Part shown: in pieces, positions 12,348 to 20,776 of the stretch
How the letters are laid out: each line of letters begins with the position of its first letter
Position numbering within the stretch: the first letter of the stretch is position 1
Origin: a virus
DNA length: 35,309 nucleotides
Strand: one strand, 5' to 3'
Virus record (IMG/VR): IMGVR_UViG_3300038427_000181
Location: 1-35,309 of that record
The notes under the pieces: model-generated
Seen by the model: only the letters and a program-made list of their open reading frames with translations
Database searches by the model: none
Told to the model about the DNA's origin: nothing
Position numbers and translations under genes: made by a program

Positions 12348-12375
12348 CTTAAAGCCAAGCCGCTTGGCTTGTCAA
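12348..12375 (-). promoter_or_regulatory. Minus-strand promoter with operator palindrome in the spacer
   Basis: Reading the minus strand: TTGACA (12375-12370) is a perfect -35, followed by 16 nt and TTTAAG (12353-12348) as -10. The palindrome AAGCCAAGC-C-GCTTGGCTT (12352-12370) fills the spacer and touches both boxes, so a bound dimer would block RNA polymerase. The HTH gene starts 16 bases away on the other strand. Confidence 0.7.
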
Positions 12376-12386
12376 CCGTTATTTTT

Positions 12387-12434
12387 ATGAACCGGTTTCA
12401 AAGAGCGTGGCAGGCATCGACATCTCGCGCGGTT
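12387..12434 (+). repeat. Duplicated 5' end of the portal gene
   Basis: The first 30 bases match 12689-12718 at 29 positions (one A/G difference at base 9). Similarity continues to about 48 bases. It is therefore a recent duplication, not chance. Confidence 0.9.
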
Positions 12435-12692
12435 ACGTGCTTTGAAAGAATTTACGCGCTGCGCATGAGTCGCTTTGAATCGCAAACGCAATTCGCAGCC
12501 GCGGTTGGCGTCACGCAGCAGACCGTTTCGGATTGGGAATCGGAGACAGTGCATGCCGCGCCTTCCTGCCAGTCCTATGTGCGCTTGGGCAACATTGCGC
12601 CTTACCCCGATTGTCTTTGGTTTTGGGACCAGGCTGGATTCGACCCTGATGCGATGCTCCGTGCAGCGAGAAAGCTCCTGAAAGAGTCATGA
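12387..12692 (+). CDS. HTH (XRE-like) regulator fused to a copy of the portal N-terminus
   Basis: 101 aa. Residues 1-10 (MNRFQRAWQA) duplicate the portal start. The HTH body is RIYALRMSRFESQTQFAAAVGVTQQTVSDWESE (helix 2 TQFAAAVG, recognition helix TQQTVSDWE), as in Cro/CI-type repressors. The end (FWDQAGFDPDAMLRAARKLLKES) is seen in similar single-domain regulators. No SD precedes ATG 12387. The original start may lie near residue 20. The stop overlaps the portal ATG (ATGA), preserving coupling. It probably regulates the divergent minus-strand gene through the adjacent palindrome. Confidence 0.75.
   Translation: MNRFQRAWQASTSRAVTCFERIYALRMSRFESQTQFAAAVGVTQQTVSDWESETVHAAPSCQSYVRLGNIAPYPDCLWFWDQAGFDPDAMLRAARKLLKES
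12679..12688 (+). repeat. Right 10-bp direct repeat flanking the inserted cassette
   Basis: TGAAAGAGTC, identical to 11975-11984. Its AAAGAG is the only SD-like sequence for the portal start at 12689. Confidence 0.8.
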
Positions 12693-15277
12693 ACCGATTT
12701 CAAAGAGCGTGGCAGGCACTGACGGATGGCGCGGTTCGGGCTGCTGACCAGCAGCTTGGCATTGCCGCGCCCGAAACCTCTGTAGGTCAAGCCGGATCGC
12801 CATCACTCGAAGGGCGGCCGACCGCAGGCCAGGTCATGAAGCCCACAGAGCGTGGGCCTTCGGTAGATACCGGGCTGCTTGCGCCGCAACGGCCGGTGAC
12901 GCCGCTGCCGCCCGCGGGACCTTCCACCATCGAGGCGATCGATGAGCAGGGCCGGGTGCAGATCTACGGGATCCCCGCTACGGCTTTTCCCGGAGGCTTC
13001 ATTGTTTCCCACGGCGAGTTCGACCAGAAGATGTACGGCTGGCGCGGCGTGAAGGTCTACGAGCAAATGCGCCGCACCAGCGCCCAGGTCGACGCCACGC
13101 TCGAGAGCGTGATCCAGCCGATTATTTCTGCCAATTGGGACATCGTCGCGGCGGAGGAAGAAGAGCAGCAGACAGAGGGAGACACACACCCGGTTTCGAG
13201 CACGGGCGCGGGCAAGGCGACCGAGACCAAGAAGAAGCAAATTGCCCTGGCGGCCAAGGAAAACCTGCTGCACAACCTCGAATGGCAGGACGCGCGCGGC
13301 AACTGGCACTCGCAGGATTTCAAGACGGAAGTGCTGCGCACGGCTCTGCTCGAAATCGCTACGGGATGTTCGGCGTTCGAGGAAGTTTACGCGGTAGACG
13401 GCGGCGCGCTACGTTTGGCTCGCCTGGTCGATTTGCCTCCCGTGACCTTTTACCAGTGGGACACCGACCAGGACGGCCGCACGCTGCGCAACCTAATTCA
13501 ATACGGCTGGCGGCGCAATCGCTACGAGCGGGTTGACGTGCCAGCGGAAAAAATCTGCACCTTTACTTATCGCATGGAGGGAGCGGACTTCTGGGGCCGG
13601 CCGATGACTCGCTCGGCCTACGAGCATTGGTACATTGTCGAGGGCCTCTACCGCATCGATGCCATTGCCGGCGAGCGCAACGGTATGGGGATTCCCTGCG
13701 TGACTTCGGGGCCCAATCCCAGCGCCGAAGACAAAGCAGCGGCGCGGGAATTTGTGACGGCGCTCGCCGCGCATGAAAAAACCGGCATGGTGCTGCCCAA
13801 TGGCTGGACGTTCGAGCTGGTAGGCGTGAAGGGCACGACGCACGATCTCTACGAGTCCATCAATCATCACAACCAGCAAATTTCGCGTTGCGCGCTGAAT
13901 ACTTTCATGGACATGGGCCGAGGCGGGAGAAGCGGTTCGAGCGGCAACCGCAGCCTGGGCGAATCAGCACAGCAGTTCTTCTGGCTCTGTCTACAGAACG
14001 AAGCCGACTCGATCGCCTCGCGCATCAGCAACAAAACCCTGCGCCGCTGGACTTATTACAACTACGGGCCCGGCGCGCCGGTGCCGCAACTGCGCGCCGC
14101 TAACGTGGTGGCGCGCTCGTTTGAGAAAGTTTCCGCGATGCTCTCCCAGCTTGCCGCGGGCGGCCTGGTGGTGAGCGATCAGGATATGCGCGACGAGATT
14201 CGCACCCAGCTTGGGATGCCGCAGGAAAGCCGCGTGGGGCTCGTAGCCGTCAAGGGAGAGACGATTGATCTGGGGAGTGGAGTCGAAATCTCCGGGAGAA
14301 GCCCTGGGCAGATTGACACGGGACCGGGAAGCCAGGGACAGCAGCAAAACGGGAGTCAGGAGTCAGGAGCCAGGAGTCAGAATAAACCTGCCGCGCCAGC
14401 GGAGCCACAAAAGCCGCAGCCAGTTCCCGGCGTGAAGCCCGGCAGGCCGATACAGGCGAGCGATGGCGCGCGGTTCGCTGGACGCTTGCGGGCCACAGTT
14501 TCGCCCTATTGGCACCAGCCCGTGGCCGAGACGGAGACCCACGTCGATTGGGGCGCCCACCACCGCAACATGACTACGGGTGAGGCGGCGGTGCGCGAGG
14601 CTTTGGAGACCGCCAAAATTGGCGTGATCCAGCGCGTGGCGGGGCAATTCTCGAAGCAACTCGCGGAAGGCAAAAAGCCCAGCGAGATTGTGCTACCGCA
14701 TGATGAGGAATTGCAAGCAGCAGTAGAGGGTTCTCTCCGGCCCGTCTATTCATCGGCCCGAAGGCATGTCCAGAGTGAAGTAAAACGTCTGCGCGCCAAG
14801 CGGCCCGGCAGCCCTTACGTCGCCGCCGTGGTGCCTGCCCTGTTGGCCGAAATCCCTGCTGTGACTCCCGAGCCTCTGCGCCTGATTGCTGAGGCTACGG
14901 TGCAGAAGATCCAGGGCCGGTACGCGCAGTCCGCCACCAATCAGGCTGCGGACCTAGGCGGCAAGATCCCGAGCCAAGAGAAAATGGCCGCCAATCTGAA
15001 TGGCCTCTCGGACGGTTTCCTGGACGACTTTGCAGGCCAGGCGGCGCGCCAGGCGGCGCACGCCGGACGCTGGGACGAGTTCAAGGAAATCGATGACGAG
15101 CTGCAGGGCAAGGAAGGACATTACGAGCGCAGCGAGCTGCTCGACCAGAATACTTGCGGGACGTGCCTCGGCGGCGACGGCAAGACTTGGGATTCGCTCC
15201 ACGAAGTGGACTGGAAGCCTGGAGACGATTGCAAAGGCGGAGATAATTGCCGCGGAACGCTGGTTGCGGTGTTTTGA
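12689..15277 (+). CDS. Portal protein (DUF935, Mu gp29 type) fused to a MuF-like head protein
   Basis: 862 aa. Residues 1-50 are a low-complexity start. The DUF935 portal core begins near 115 (KVYEQMRRTSAQVDATLESVIQPIISANWDI) and continues to about 520 (VVSDQDMRDEIRTQLGMPQ). A linker of about 530-580 is Gln/Ser/Pro-rich and includes GSQESGARSQN encoded by GAGTCAG heptamers. The rest (about 590-862) has a MuF-like helical region and the closing DQNTCGTCLGGDGKTWDS...DNC, like the conserved cysteine ending of Mu gp30/SPP1 gp7 proteins. It forms the dodecameric DNA entry channel with an internal head protein attached. Mu has two separate genes here. Confidence 0.85.
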   Translation: MNRFQRAWQALTDGAVRAADQQLGIAAPETSVGQAGSPSLEGRPTAGQVMKPTERGPSVDTGLLAPQRPVTPLPPAGPSTIEAIDEQGRVQIYGIPATAFPGGFIVSHGEFDQKMYGWRGVKVYEQMRRTSAQVDATLESVIQPIISANWDIVAAEEEEQQTEGDTHPVSSTGAGKATETKKKQIALAAKENLLHNLEWQDARGNWHSQDFKTEVLRTALLEIATGCSAFEEVYAVDGGALRLARLVDLPPVTFYQWDTDQDGRTLRNLIQYGWRRNRYERVDVPAEKICTFTYRMEGADFWGRPMTRSAYEHWYIVEGLYRIDAIAGERNGMGIPCVTSGPNPSAEDKAAAREFVTALAAHEKTGMVLPNGWTFELVGVKGTTHDLYESINHHNQQISRCALNTFMDMGRGGRSGSSGNRSLGESAQQFFWLCLQNEADSIASRISNKTLRRWTYYNYGPGAPVPQLRAANVVARSFEKVSAMLSQLAAGGLVVSDQDMRDEIRTQLGMPQESRVGLVAVKGETIDLGSGVEISGRSPGQIDTGPGSQGQQQNGSQESGARSQNKPAAPAEPQKPQPVPGVKPGRPIQASDGARFAGRLRATVSPYWHQPVAETETHVDWGAHHRNMTTGEAAVREALETAKIGVIQRVAGQFSKQLAEGKKPSEIVLPHDEELQAAVEGSLRPVYSSARRHVQSEVKRLRAKRPGSPYVAAVVPALLAEIPAVTPEPLRLIAEATVQKIQGRYAQSATNQAADLGGKIPSQEKMAANLNGLSDGFLDDFAGQAARQAAHAGRWDEFKEIDDELQGKEGHYERSELLDQNTCGTCLGGDGKTWDSLHEVDWKPGDDCKGGDNCRGTLVAVF
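14351..14381 (+). repeat. GGAGTCA heptamer tract in the portal-MuF linker
   Basis: GGAGTCA, GGAGTCA, GGAGCCA and GGAGTCA in tandem: a fourth heptamer sequence, inside a coding linker. Confidence 0.8.
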
Positions 15278-15280
15278 AAG

Positions 15281-15354
15281 GAAGTCATCAGTCATCAGTC
15301 ATCAGTCTTCAGTTAAGGCCTTTACTGATAACTGAGAACTGATAACTGAAAACT
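15281..15354 (+). repeat. TCAGT/ACTGA heptamer array, unit 10
   Basis: Five TCAGTNN units, a palindromic centre (TAAGGCCTTTA), five NNACTGA units. It ends two bases before the ATG of the gpG gene, with no SD between. Confidence 0.9.
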
Positions 15355-15356
15355 CT

Positions 15357-16034
15357 ATGCTACGCTTCACCCTCAAAGTCGTCAACGCGAAGGATCTCGA
15401 TATCGCCTTCACGGGCCTGGTCGCGCAGATCAAGGACTGGACGCCGCTTTGGCCGAAGGTCATCAATCAGATTTGCAAGGCGGAAGCGCGGGCGTTCTCG
15501 ACGGAGGGCCAATTAACTGCCCATGGCCAGTGGGCGCCTCTCACAAAAGAATACGCCGAGCGCAAGGGGAAAAAATATGGCTCGCGGTTAATTGAAAACG
15601 CTTCTGGGCGCTTGCGGGCAGCGTTGACCGGCCACACGGCTGATACTATAGAGGAAAGCGCCCCATTGCGAATGCGCTGGGGAACATCACTCCCGTATGC
15701 CTATTGGCAGCAAACAGGCTTTCATATTTCCCATGGTGGCCGCTACGGAAAACTTGGATCTCACATCAATCGGATGTTTGGTGTAAAGGCTCGCGAAAAA
15801 GGCGCGGACTGGGAGGAAACGGTCCCCGCACGGCGGGTGATCGATTTTACTGAAGAGGATCGGCAAATCATTCAGCGCCAGATGCAGCGCGAGGCGCTGA
15901 ATTTTGCCCGCCGGTTGGGATTCAAGATCGCAAGCGAGGCTGGATTCCGCGACGTAACCGTCAGCGAAGCCCGGCAAATGGGCGTAACGGCGCTGGCGGG
16001 CGGACCGGGGTACGAATGGGTGGGAGCAGTCTAA
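15357..16034 (+). CDS. Phage virion morphogenesis protein (Mu gpG type)
   Basis: 225 aa. The pattern of the virion morphogenesis family is clear: GQWAPLTKEYAERKGKK (about 58-74), LIENASGRLRAALTG, LRMRWGTSLPYAYWQQTGFHI (about 102-122), and near the end PARRVIDFTEEDRQIIQRQMQREA, the P.R...G.....D...I motif. In Mu-like phages it acts in head completion or head-tail joining. ATG 15357 follows the array with no SD. Location after the portal-MuF gene is the Mu order. Confidence 0.8.
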   Translation: MLRFTLKVVNAKDLDIAFTGLVAQIKDWTPLWPKVINQICKAEARAFSTEGQLTAHGQWAPLTKEYAERKGKKYGSRLIENASGRLRAALTGHTADTIEESAPLRMRWGTSLPYAYWQQTGFHISHGGRYGKLGSHINRMFGVKAREKGADWEETVPARRVIDFTEEDRQIIQRQMQREALNFARRLGFKIASEAGFRDVTVSEARQMGVTALAGGPGYEWVGAV

Positions 16035-16048
16035 AAGGAGCACTTCTT

Positions 16049-16588
16049 ATGAAACGCGATTGGGCCTTAAAGCACGCCTGGATTCTTGCATTCTTGATCG
16101 CGGCGCTGATCGCCGTGTCGGGCCACTTCGACCCATCGCCTCCGGCAACCGTCGAGGCGGCGTCACAAGCTATTCCCTGGGCCGGATACATCTGGGACAC
16201 GCCGACAATCACAATCGCAAATGGAACGGCTACGACCACGGCAACGCCCAGCGCGGGTGTCTACCGCGCGCAGATAGTTTGGAAATTCGGCACCGTCTCG
16301 GGTTCCTACGGCACCTGCACGGTGCAGGCTTTGACCAGTTATGATGGCACGAACTTTGAAGCGCTAGGGTCAGCGGCTTCGATCACTGTGGCGACCGGGG
16401 AATACAACGTTTGGGACATTTACGGCGAGGCTCCGGACACGGTGGCGACTGTGACCACGCCTTCTGCCGGGACGACGTCGACCAGCTTGTCGGTGAACAG
16501 CTTTGGGTTTTTCACGGAGTATGTTTTCGCCTGCGGCGCCGGGTACGGAACCAGCGCGCCGGTGAGGATTAGCGTCATTTATAAGTGA
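16049..16588 (+). CDS. Secreted or membrane-anchored beta protein 1
   Basis: 179 aa. The N-terminus (MKRDWALKHAWILAFLIAALIAVSGHF) is a signal peptide or signal anchor, followed by a beta-rich domain rich in Thr, Ser and Gly (TITIANGTATTTATPSAGVYRAQIVWKFG, then CTVQALTSYDGTNFEALGSAASI). The alternation of strands suggests an immunoglobulin-like or jelly-roll fold, as in surface or fibre proteins. ATG 16049 with AAGGAG at eight bases is clearly better than 16016. It is the first of three exported genes between gpG and gpI, where Mu has none. Confidence 0.7.
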   Translation: MKRDWALKHAWILAFLIAALIAVSGHFDPSPPATVEAASQAIPWAGYIWDTPTITIANGTATTTATPSAGVYRAQIVWKFGTVSGSYGTCTVQALTSYDGTNFEALGSAASITVATGEYNVWDIYGEAPDTVATVTTPSAGTTSTSLSVNSFGFFTEYVFACGAGYGTSAPVRISVIYK

Positions 16589-16654
16589 AGTTGTCAGTCA
16601 TCAGTTATCAGTAGTCAGTAAAAGGGGTTACTGAGAACTGACAACTAAGAACTT
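16587..16654 (+). repeat. TCAGT/ACTGA heptamer array, unit 11
   Basis: Four TCAGTNN units, an AAAAGGGG centre, then three to four NNACTGA or NNACTAA units. It ends GAACTTTT at the start of the next gene, which has no SD. Confidence 0.9.
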
Positions 16655-16656
16655 TT

Positions 16657-18933
16657 ATGAAGACTCTGTGCCGCCTCACTCTCGTTTGGATTGGGTTGCT
16701 CGCGCTGCTCTGCGTGCCCTTGGCGCGGGCAACCACATATTATCTGCGCGCGGATGGTACAGTACTGGCAGCCAACAAGGCGAACGCCACGTCCTGCTCG
16801 GCAGCGGCTACGGCCATGAATGCCACGCAGCATAATGCAGCTACCTACACGGCGGGAGATACAATAGTTTCGTGCGATACCGGAGGAGTTTTTCGGGATG
16901 CCATCCTAAACCCGCCCACCGCTGGTAGCCTTGGAAGTATTATCAGCTATACTGCTTCGGGTTCTCCGACTTTCAACGGAGCAGACCTCGTTGGAACTTG
17001 GATAAATACAGCCGCCGACATAGATCAAAACTTTGCCGTTAGCGATAGTTTGACAGGTTGGACAGTCGGGGAATCTCCTCCAGGTTCTGTTGTGGCCCAA
17101 AACAACCGAGTCGAGGTCACGGCCACGGCCAGTGGTTATGGCAACTTTTCGAAAGACCCCGGATACCAAGGTGAGTATTGGGCTTATTTTACTATCTATG
17201 TCGTTTCCGGTTTCGCCATGACCAACGGGGACGTGATGGATGGCAGCGCAATCAACGATAGCGATGCTGGGGCTCCTCGCGTGAGACTTAGCATCACGCA
17301 GACGGCTGGAGTGCTCAAGTGGTATTGCGTGTATGGAACTGATGGTGGCACGGTTGACGTGGCATCCGGTGTGACAGTCACTACCAACGCTTGGTACGAA
17401 GTCCTAATGCATTACAAGAAGGCCACGGGGGCTGGAGCCAACAATGGCATGGCTCAAATTTGGGCCATTCGCAGCGGAGTTTCAACTGCCCTTCTCGATG
17501 TGACTAATGTTGACTCCGATACTACTTGGGCGCATGACCTTAAAATGGGCATTAACTTGTCCCCTTCTGCAACGGGAACACTCTACTTCGGAGATGTAAA
17601 ATATGATCACACTTATCCTGTCGGTCTGAATCTCTGGCGATCAACATTTAGCACAGCAACGCCCAATCAGGTTTTCTTTGACGGCACGCGTGGAACCGCG
17701 CAGACTTCCGCAAGTTCGTTGGCTGTGACTGGTGATTGGTACTACGATGCTGTAAGTCGGCTCTATACCTACCGGGCTACAGACCCAGACTTACTCGTTT
17801 CTCCTGGAGTAGAAGCATCGGTACGCTCCTACGGTATGCAGGCATGGGAAAGCTATCTGTCCATCCAAGGTTTACATTTCACCAAAGCCAACTCCAATGG
17901 CCTCGATATCACTGCAAGTTGGGAAGGTGATCTTACTGGATTGAGTGTCACAGGAAGTCTCTCTGATTACAATTATGATAAGGGATTTGCTGTAGATACT
18001 TGGGAACATAACGTCAACGGGGTGACATTCGACAGTGATACAGCTACCTATAACGGTCGCTGGGGAATACATTTCGGAACCGTTTCGGACAGCGTGACCA
18101 ACATTCTTTTGAAGCACATTGTAGCCCACGATAACGGATGGACTTCTACTTACGGGGGTGGAGGCATCGGGGCATTTGGCACGGGCACAACCAATTGCAC
18201 CGTCGAGCAAAGCCAATCCTACAACAACACCAATAATTTAGGTATCTGGTTGGATACGGTGGGTGCTGGGTGTGCTGCGACGCAAAATCAAACCTCGGGC
18301 AACTGGCGTGGGATGCAGATTGAGGCTTCAGATGGCGTGGACATATACGACAATCTCTCTTGGGACAATATAGATTCGGGCTTTGAGTTGAGCCGACGAA
18401 GTCATAATAACCATTTCTATAACAACGATTCTTGGGGCAATTTAATCGGACTGGCCGTGCGTTCTTCGGCCGGTGGCGTGCCTGATGGATTCACTCGGAA
18501 TCTACTGAAAAACAACATTCTGTCTGGCAATACGACTGCCCTTTATGCGCATGATGGCGGGGAGAACGATGGGACGAACGGAAGCAGGAATCTGTATCAG
18601 TACGATGCGCTTGGCCCTGCCGCAACCAACTTCATTACTTGGGGGGCATCAACTTTTTCGACTTACGCGGCATGGAGAGCCGACCCCGGATGCGGTGCGA
18701 CAGATTGCTCGTACTCCATAGAGGCCGACCCGCAGTTCACAAACGCCGCAGGCGGGGACTTCAGCTTGAAATCGACCTCTCCCGCGCGGCACGCGGGCAC
18801 CAATCTAGGCTCGTCCTACAACATCGGGCTCCGCTGTGAGGGGGCTTTCCCATACCTCACAACGACGCAGGGAGGCAAGTGGGACATCGGCGCGTGCGTG
18901 AAGAAGGCGCCGGTGATCGAGACAGTGCAATGA
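16657..18933 (+). CDS. Secreted right-handed beta-helix protein
   Basis: 758 aa. Signal peptide MKTLCRLTLVWIGLLALLCVPLARA is followed by a mature part beginning TTYYLRADG. Residues about 125-320 read as a LamG/concanavalin-like beta sandwich (NNRVEVTATASGYGNFSKD...WYEVLMHYKKATG...LYFGDVKYDHTYP). Residues about 390-640 show parallel beta-helix repeats with Asn ladders (YNYDKGFAV, HNVNGVTFDSDTATYNGRWGIHFG, SYNNTNNLGIWLD, NNHFYNNDSWGNLIG). Possibly a carbohydrate-active or surface protein. A signal peptide is unusual in a virion gene. ATG 16657 has no SD. Codon use looks more AT-rich than its neighbours, so a separate origin is likely. Confidence 0.8.
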   Translation: MKTLCRLTLVWIGLLALLCVPLARATTYYLRADGTVLAANKANATSCSAAATAMNATQHNAATYTAGDTIVSCDTGGVFRDAILNPPTAGSLGSIISYTASGSPTFNGADLVGTWINTAADIDQNFAVSDSLTGWTVGESPPGSVVAQNNRVEVTATASGYGNFSKDPGYQGEYWAYFTIYVVSGFAMTNGDVMDGSAINDSDAGAPRVRLSITQTAGVLKWYCVYGTDGGTVDVASGVTVTTNAWYEVLMHYKKATGAGANNGMAQIWAIRSGVSTALLDVTNVDSDTTWAHDLKMGINLSPSATGTLYFGDVKYDHTYPVGLNLWRSTFSTATPNQVFFDGTRGTAQTSASSLAVTGDWYYDAVSRLYTYRATDPDLLVSPGVEASVRSYGMQAWESYLSIQGLHFTKANSNGLDITASWEGDLTGLSVTGSLSDYNYDKGFAVDTWEHNVNGVTFDSDTATYNGRWGIHFGTVSDSVTNILLKHIVAHDNGWTSTYGGGGIGAFGTGTTNCTVEQSQSYNNTNNLGIWLDTVGAGCAATQNQTSGNWRGMQIEASDGVDIYDNLSWDNIDSGFELSRRSHNNHFYNNDSWGNLIGLAVRSSAGGVPDGFTRNLLKNNILSGNTTALYAHDGGENDGTNGSRNLYQYDALGPAATNFITWGASTFSTYAAWRADPGCGATDCSYSIEADPQFTNAAGGDFSLKSTSPARHAGTNLGSSYNIGLRCEGAFPYLTTTQGGKWDIGACVKKAPVIETVQ

Positions 18934-18940
18934 AGGAAAA

Positions 18941-19028
18941 GAAGTCATCAGTTGTCAGTTATCAGTTATCAGTAAGGGCCTTAACTGACGACTGAAAACT
19001 GAGAACTGAGAACTGATGATTGACGACT
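18941..19028 (+). repeat. TCAGT/ACTGA heptamer array, unit 12
   Basis: Five TCAGTNN units, a centre (AAGGGCCTTA, partly palindromic), six NNACTGA units ending near GATTGACGACTTA. Confidence 0.9.
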
Positions 19029-19048
19029 TATCGAAAAGGAGGAACGAG

Positions 19049-20692
19049 ATGTTCAAAAAGATTATTGTAAGCCTCTTCTTGACTCTGGCCCTGGCGGTCA
19101 GCACCTTCGGCCAGACGGCTACGCCTTACGGACTCAGTTTCCCCGCAGGGACTCTGTCCGTGGCGGAGGCGACGCAGGTCATCAACTTTAAGAACACGTC
19201 AGGCGCCATCCTGACGGGATTTGCCATGACGGCCACAGGAACGAATTCGGCGGATTTTGGATTTGCAGCCGCGCCGGTGGCCCCAAATGTTACGGCCTGC
19301 GCCACATCGATTGCGGTGAACGCAGCCTGCAACATCACCGTAACCTTCACTCCGGGCGGCCTGGGCGCACGCAATGGAAATCTTTCCATTGCCTACGTAG
19401 GCGCTGCGGGTTCCCCCCTGGTTCTACCCCTGGCGGGCTACGGCGCGGCCTCTCCGGGCGCGGCACAAGGCAGCATGGCGCTTATGCCCCTAGGATTCGC
19501 CAACGCCGGCGCTACCGGCACAACGCTCTATAGCTTGGCCAAACTGACGGGGGCGCCCTCCACGGCGGTAATCGCGACCACCGCTGACAACAAAACCGGC
19601 GGCGTATTGGGCGTGGTGATTGCCGGGGCCGGGATCACGGGCAGCGCCACAATTTTGCAGCAGGGGCAAACCCTCTGCAATTTCGATAACAGCACAGTGG
19701 CGGGGGATTTCGTTACCGTGAGCGTCAGCGTGAATGGCGACTGCGCGGACATCGGTTCGACGCTGCCTGGCGATGGCAGCCAGGTGCTGGGCCGCGCGGT
19801 GAGCACCAACACCGGCGCGGGTCTTTACCTGGTCGCGTTGACCTCCGGCCTGGGCGTTTCCGGTGGTAGCGGAGTTGCCGCCACCCAGGCCGCATTCACT
19901 TCGGCCCCCACTCCCAGCGCGGCGGCAGGCGTGACTTTGGGGACAGCGTTGCTGCCCTTCGGCACGGTGTACTTCGGCACTGCGGCCACCAACACCTACA
20001 GCCTCAATCCAGTCAGCGGGCTCGCTGCGGCTCGGCCGATGTGGTTTGGGGATTATGGCGCAAATGGCGCCATTGCGTTTGCCGATCCCACTACAAAGAC
20101 CAAGATGGCGCTGATCGATTTGCACAGCGCTACCGGCACGGCCACCCTGGCTTTTACGCACTCAGCCAGCCGCACCCTGACTTTTGCCGATCCAGGGGGC
20201 AACGACAGTATGGCCTATCTCGCCGCTACGCAGACCTTCACCGGCAAAACTCTGACTGCTCCAGTCATCGTTTTACCGACGCCGACTGCGGCTGGAGCGA
20301 CGTTGGCGCCGACTTGCGCTACATCCGGCACCACGATCCTGTTCGGCGCAGCGTCGGGCGAGGTTGTGACGCTTCCCGCTGCGAGCTCCTCAACCATTGG
20401 TTGCTACTGGGATTTCTACACCAGCGTGACGGACACCACCAACTACAACGAAATCCAGGTCACAGGCAGCAATTACCTGCTGGGCTCAACTCTATCGTGT
20501 ACCGCCAGCGCGTGTCTTATGTTCGCGGCGGATGGCAGCTCGATAAAGGCCATCAAAATGGGGCAGACAACCACCAACTGCGCGGCTGGAAGTTGGTTCC
20601 GCGTTACGGGCATCTCCGCCACACAATGGTGGATTCAAGGGGTGAATTTTGGTTCGGGCACGATGGTAACGCCGTTTACGGCCACACCGTAG
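19049..20692 (+). CDS. Secreted ASH-like domain protein with fibre-like C-terminus
   Basis: 547 aa. Signal peptide MFKKIIVSLFLTLALAVSTFGQ. Residues about 25-130 match an ASH/choice-of-anchor-D type beta domain (SVAEATQVINFKNTSGAIL, SADFGFAA, CNITVTFTPGGLGARNGNLSIAY), common in exported bacterial proteins. The C-terminal half has the fibre-type phrase MAYLAATQTFTGKTLTAPVI (about 390-409), of the TLTNKTLT class found in phage tail fibres, then a beta-rich end. It looks like a fusion of a bacterial surface domain to a phage fibre tail. SD AAAAGGAGG at six bases supports ATG 19049 over the array-borne ATG at 19016. Confidence 0.75.
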   Translation: MFKKIIVSLFLTLALAVSTFGQTATPYGLSFPAGTLSVAEATQVINFKNTSGAILTGFAMTATGTNSADFGFAAAPVAPNVTACATSIAVNAACNITVTFTPGGLGARNGNLSIAYVGAAGSPLVLPLAGYGAASPGAAQGSMALMPLGFANAGATGTTLYSLAKLTGAPSTAVIATTADNKTGGVLGVVIAGAGITGSATILQQGQTLCNFDNSTVAGDFVTVSVSVNGDCADIGSTLPGDGSQVLGRAVSTNTGAGLYLVALTSGLGVSGGSGVAATQAAFTSAPTPSAAAGVTLGTALLPFGTVYFGTAATNTYSLNPVSGLAAARPMWFGDYGANGAIAFADPTTKTKMALIDLHSATGTATLAFTHSASRTLTFADPGGNDSMAYLAATQTFTGKTLTAPVIVLPTPTAAGATLAPTCATSGTTILFGAASGEVVTLPAASSSTIGCYWDFYTSVTDTTNYNEIQVTGSNYLLGSTLSCTASACLMFAADGSSIKAIKMGQTTTNCAAGSWFRVTGISATQWWIQGVNFGSGTMVTPFTATP

Positions 20693-20732
20693 AAGGGGAA
20701 TCGAGAGTGGCTACCTGATCACGGATAAGAAC

Positions 20733-20759
20733 CCACGGTCAGAAAAACACTGACCGTGG
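20733..20759. repeat. Perfect 10-bp hairpin between genes
   Basis: CCACGGTCAG (20733-20742), 7-nt loop AAAAACA, CTGACCGTGG (20750-20759). No T-run follows, so it is probably a dispersed palindromic element or a processing site. Directly repeated GTGGCTACC lies at 20708-20716 and 20757-20765. Confidence 0.75.
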
Positions 20760-20776
20760 CTACCAGGACAACGACT

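Noticed and set aside
16657-20692. Diversity-generating retroelement target genes
   Set aside because: No reverse transcriptase, template repeat or variable-repeat pair was found near the surface-type genes.
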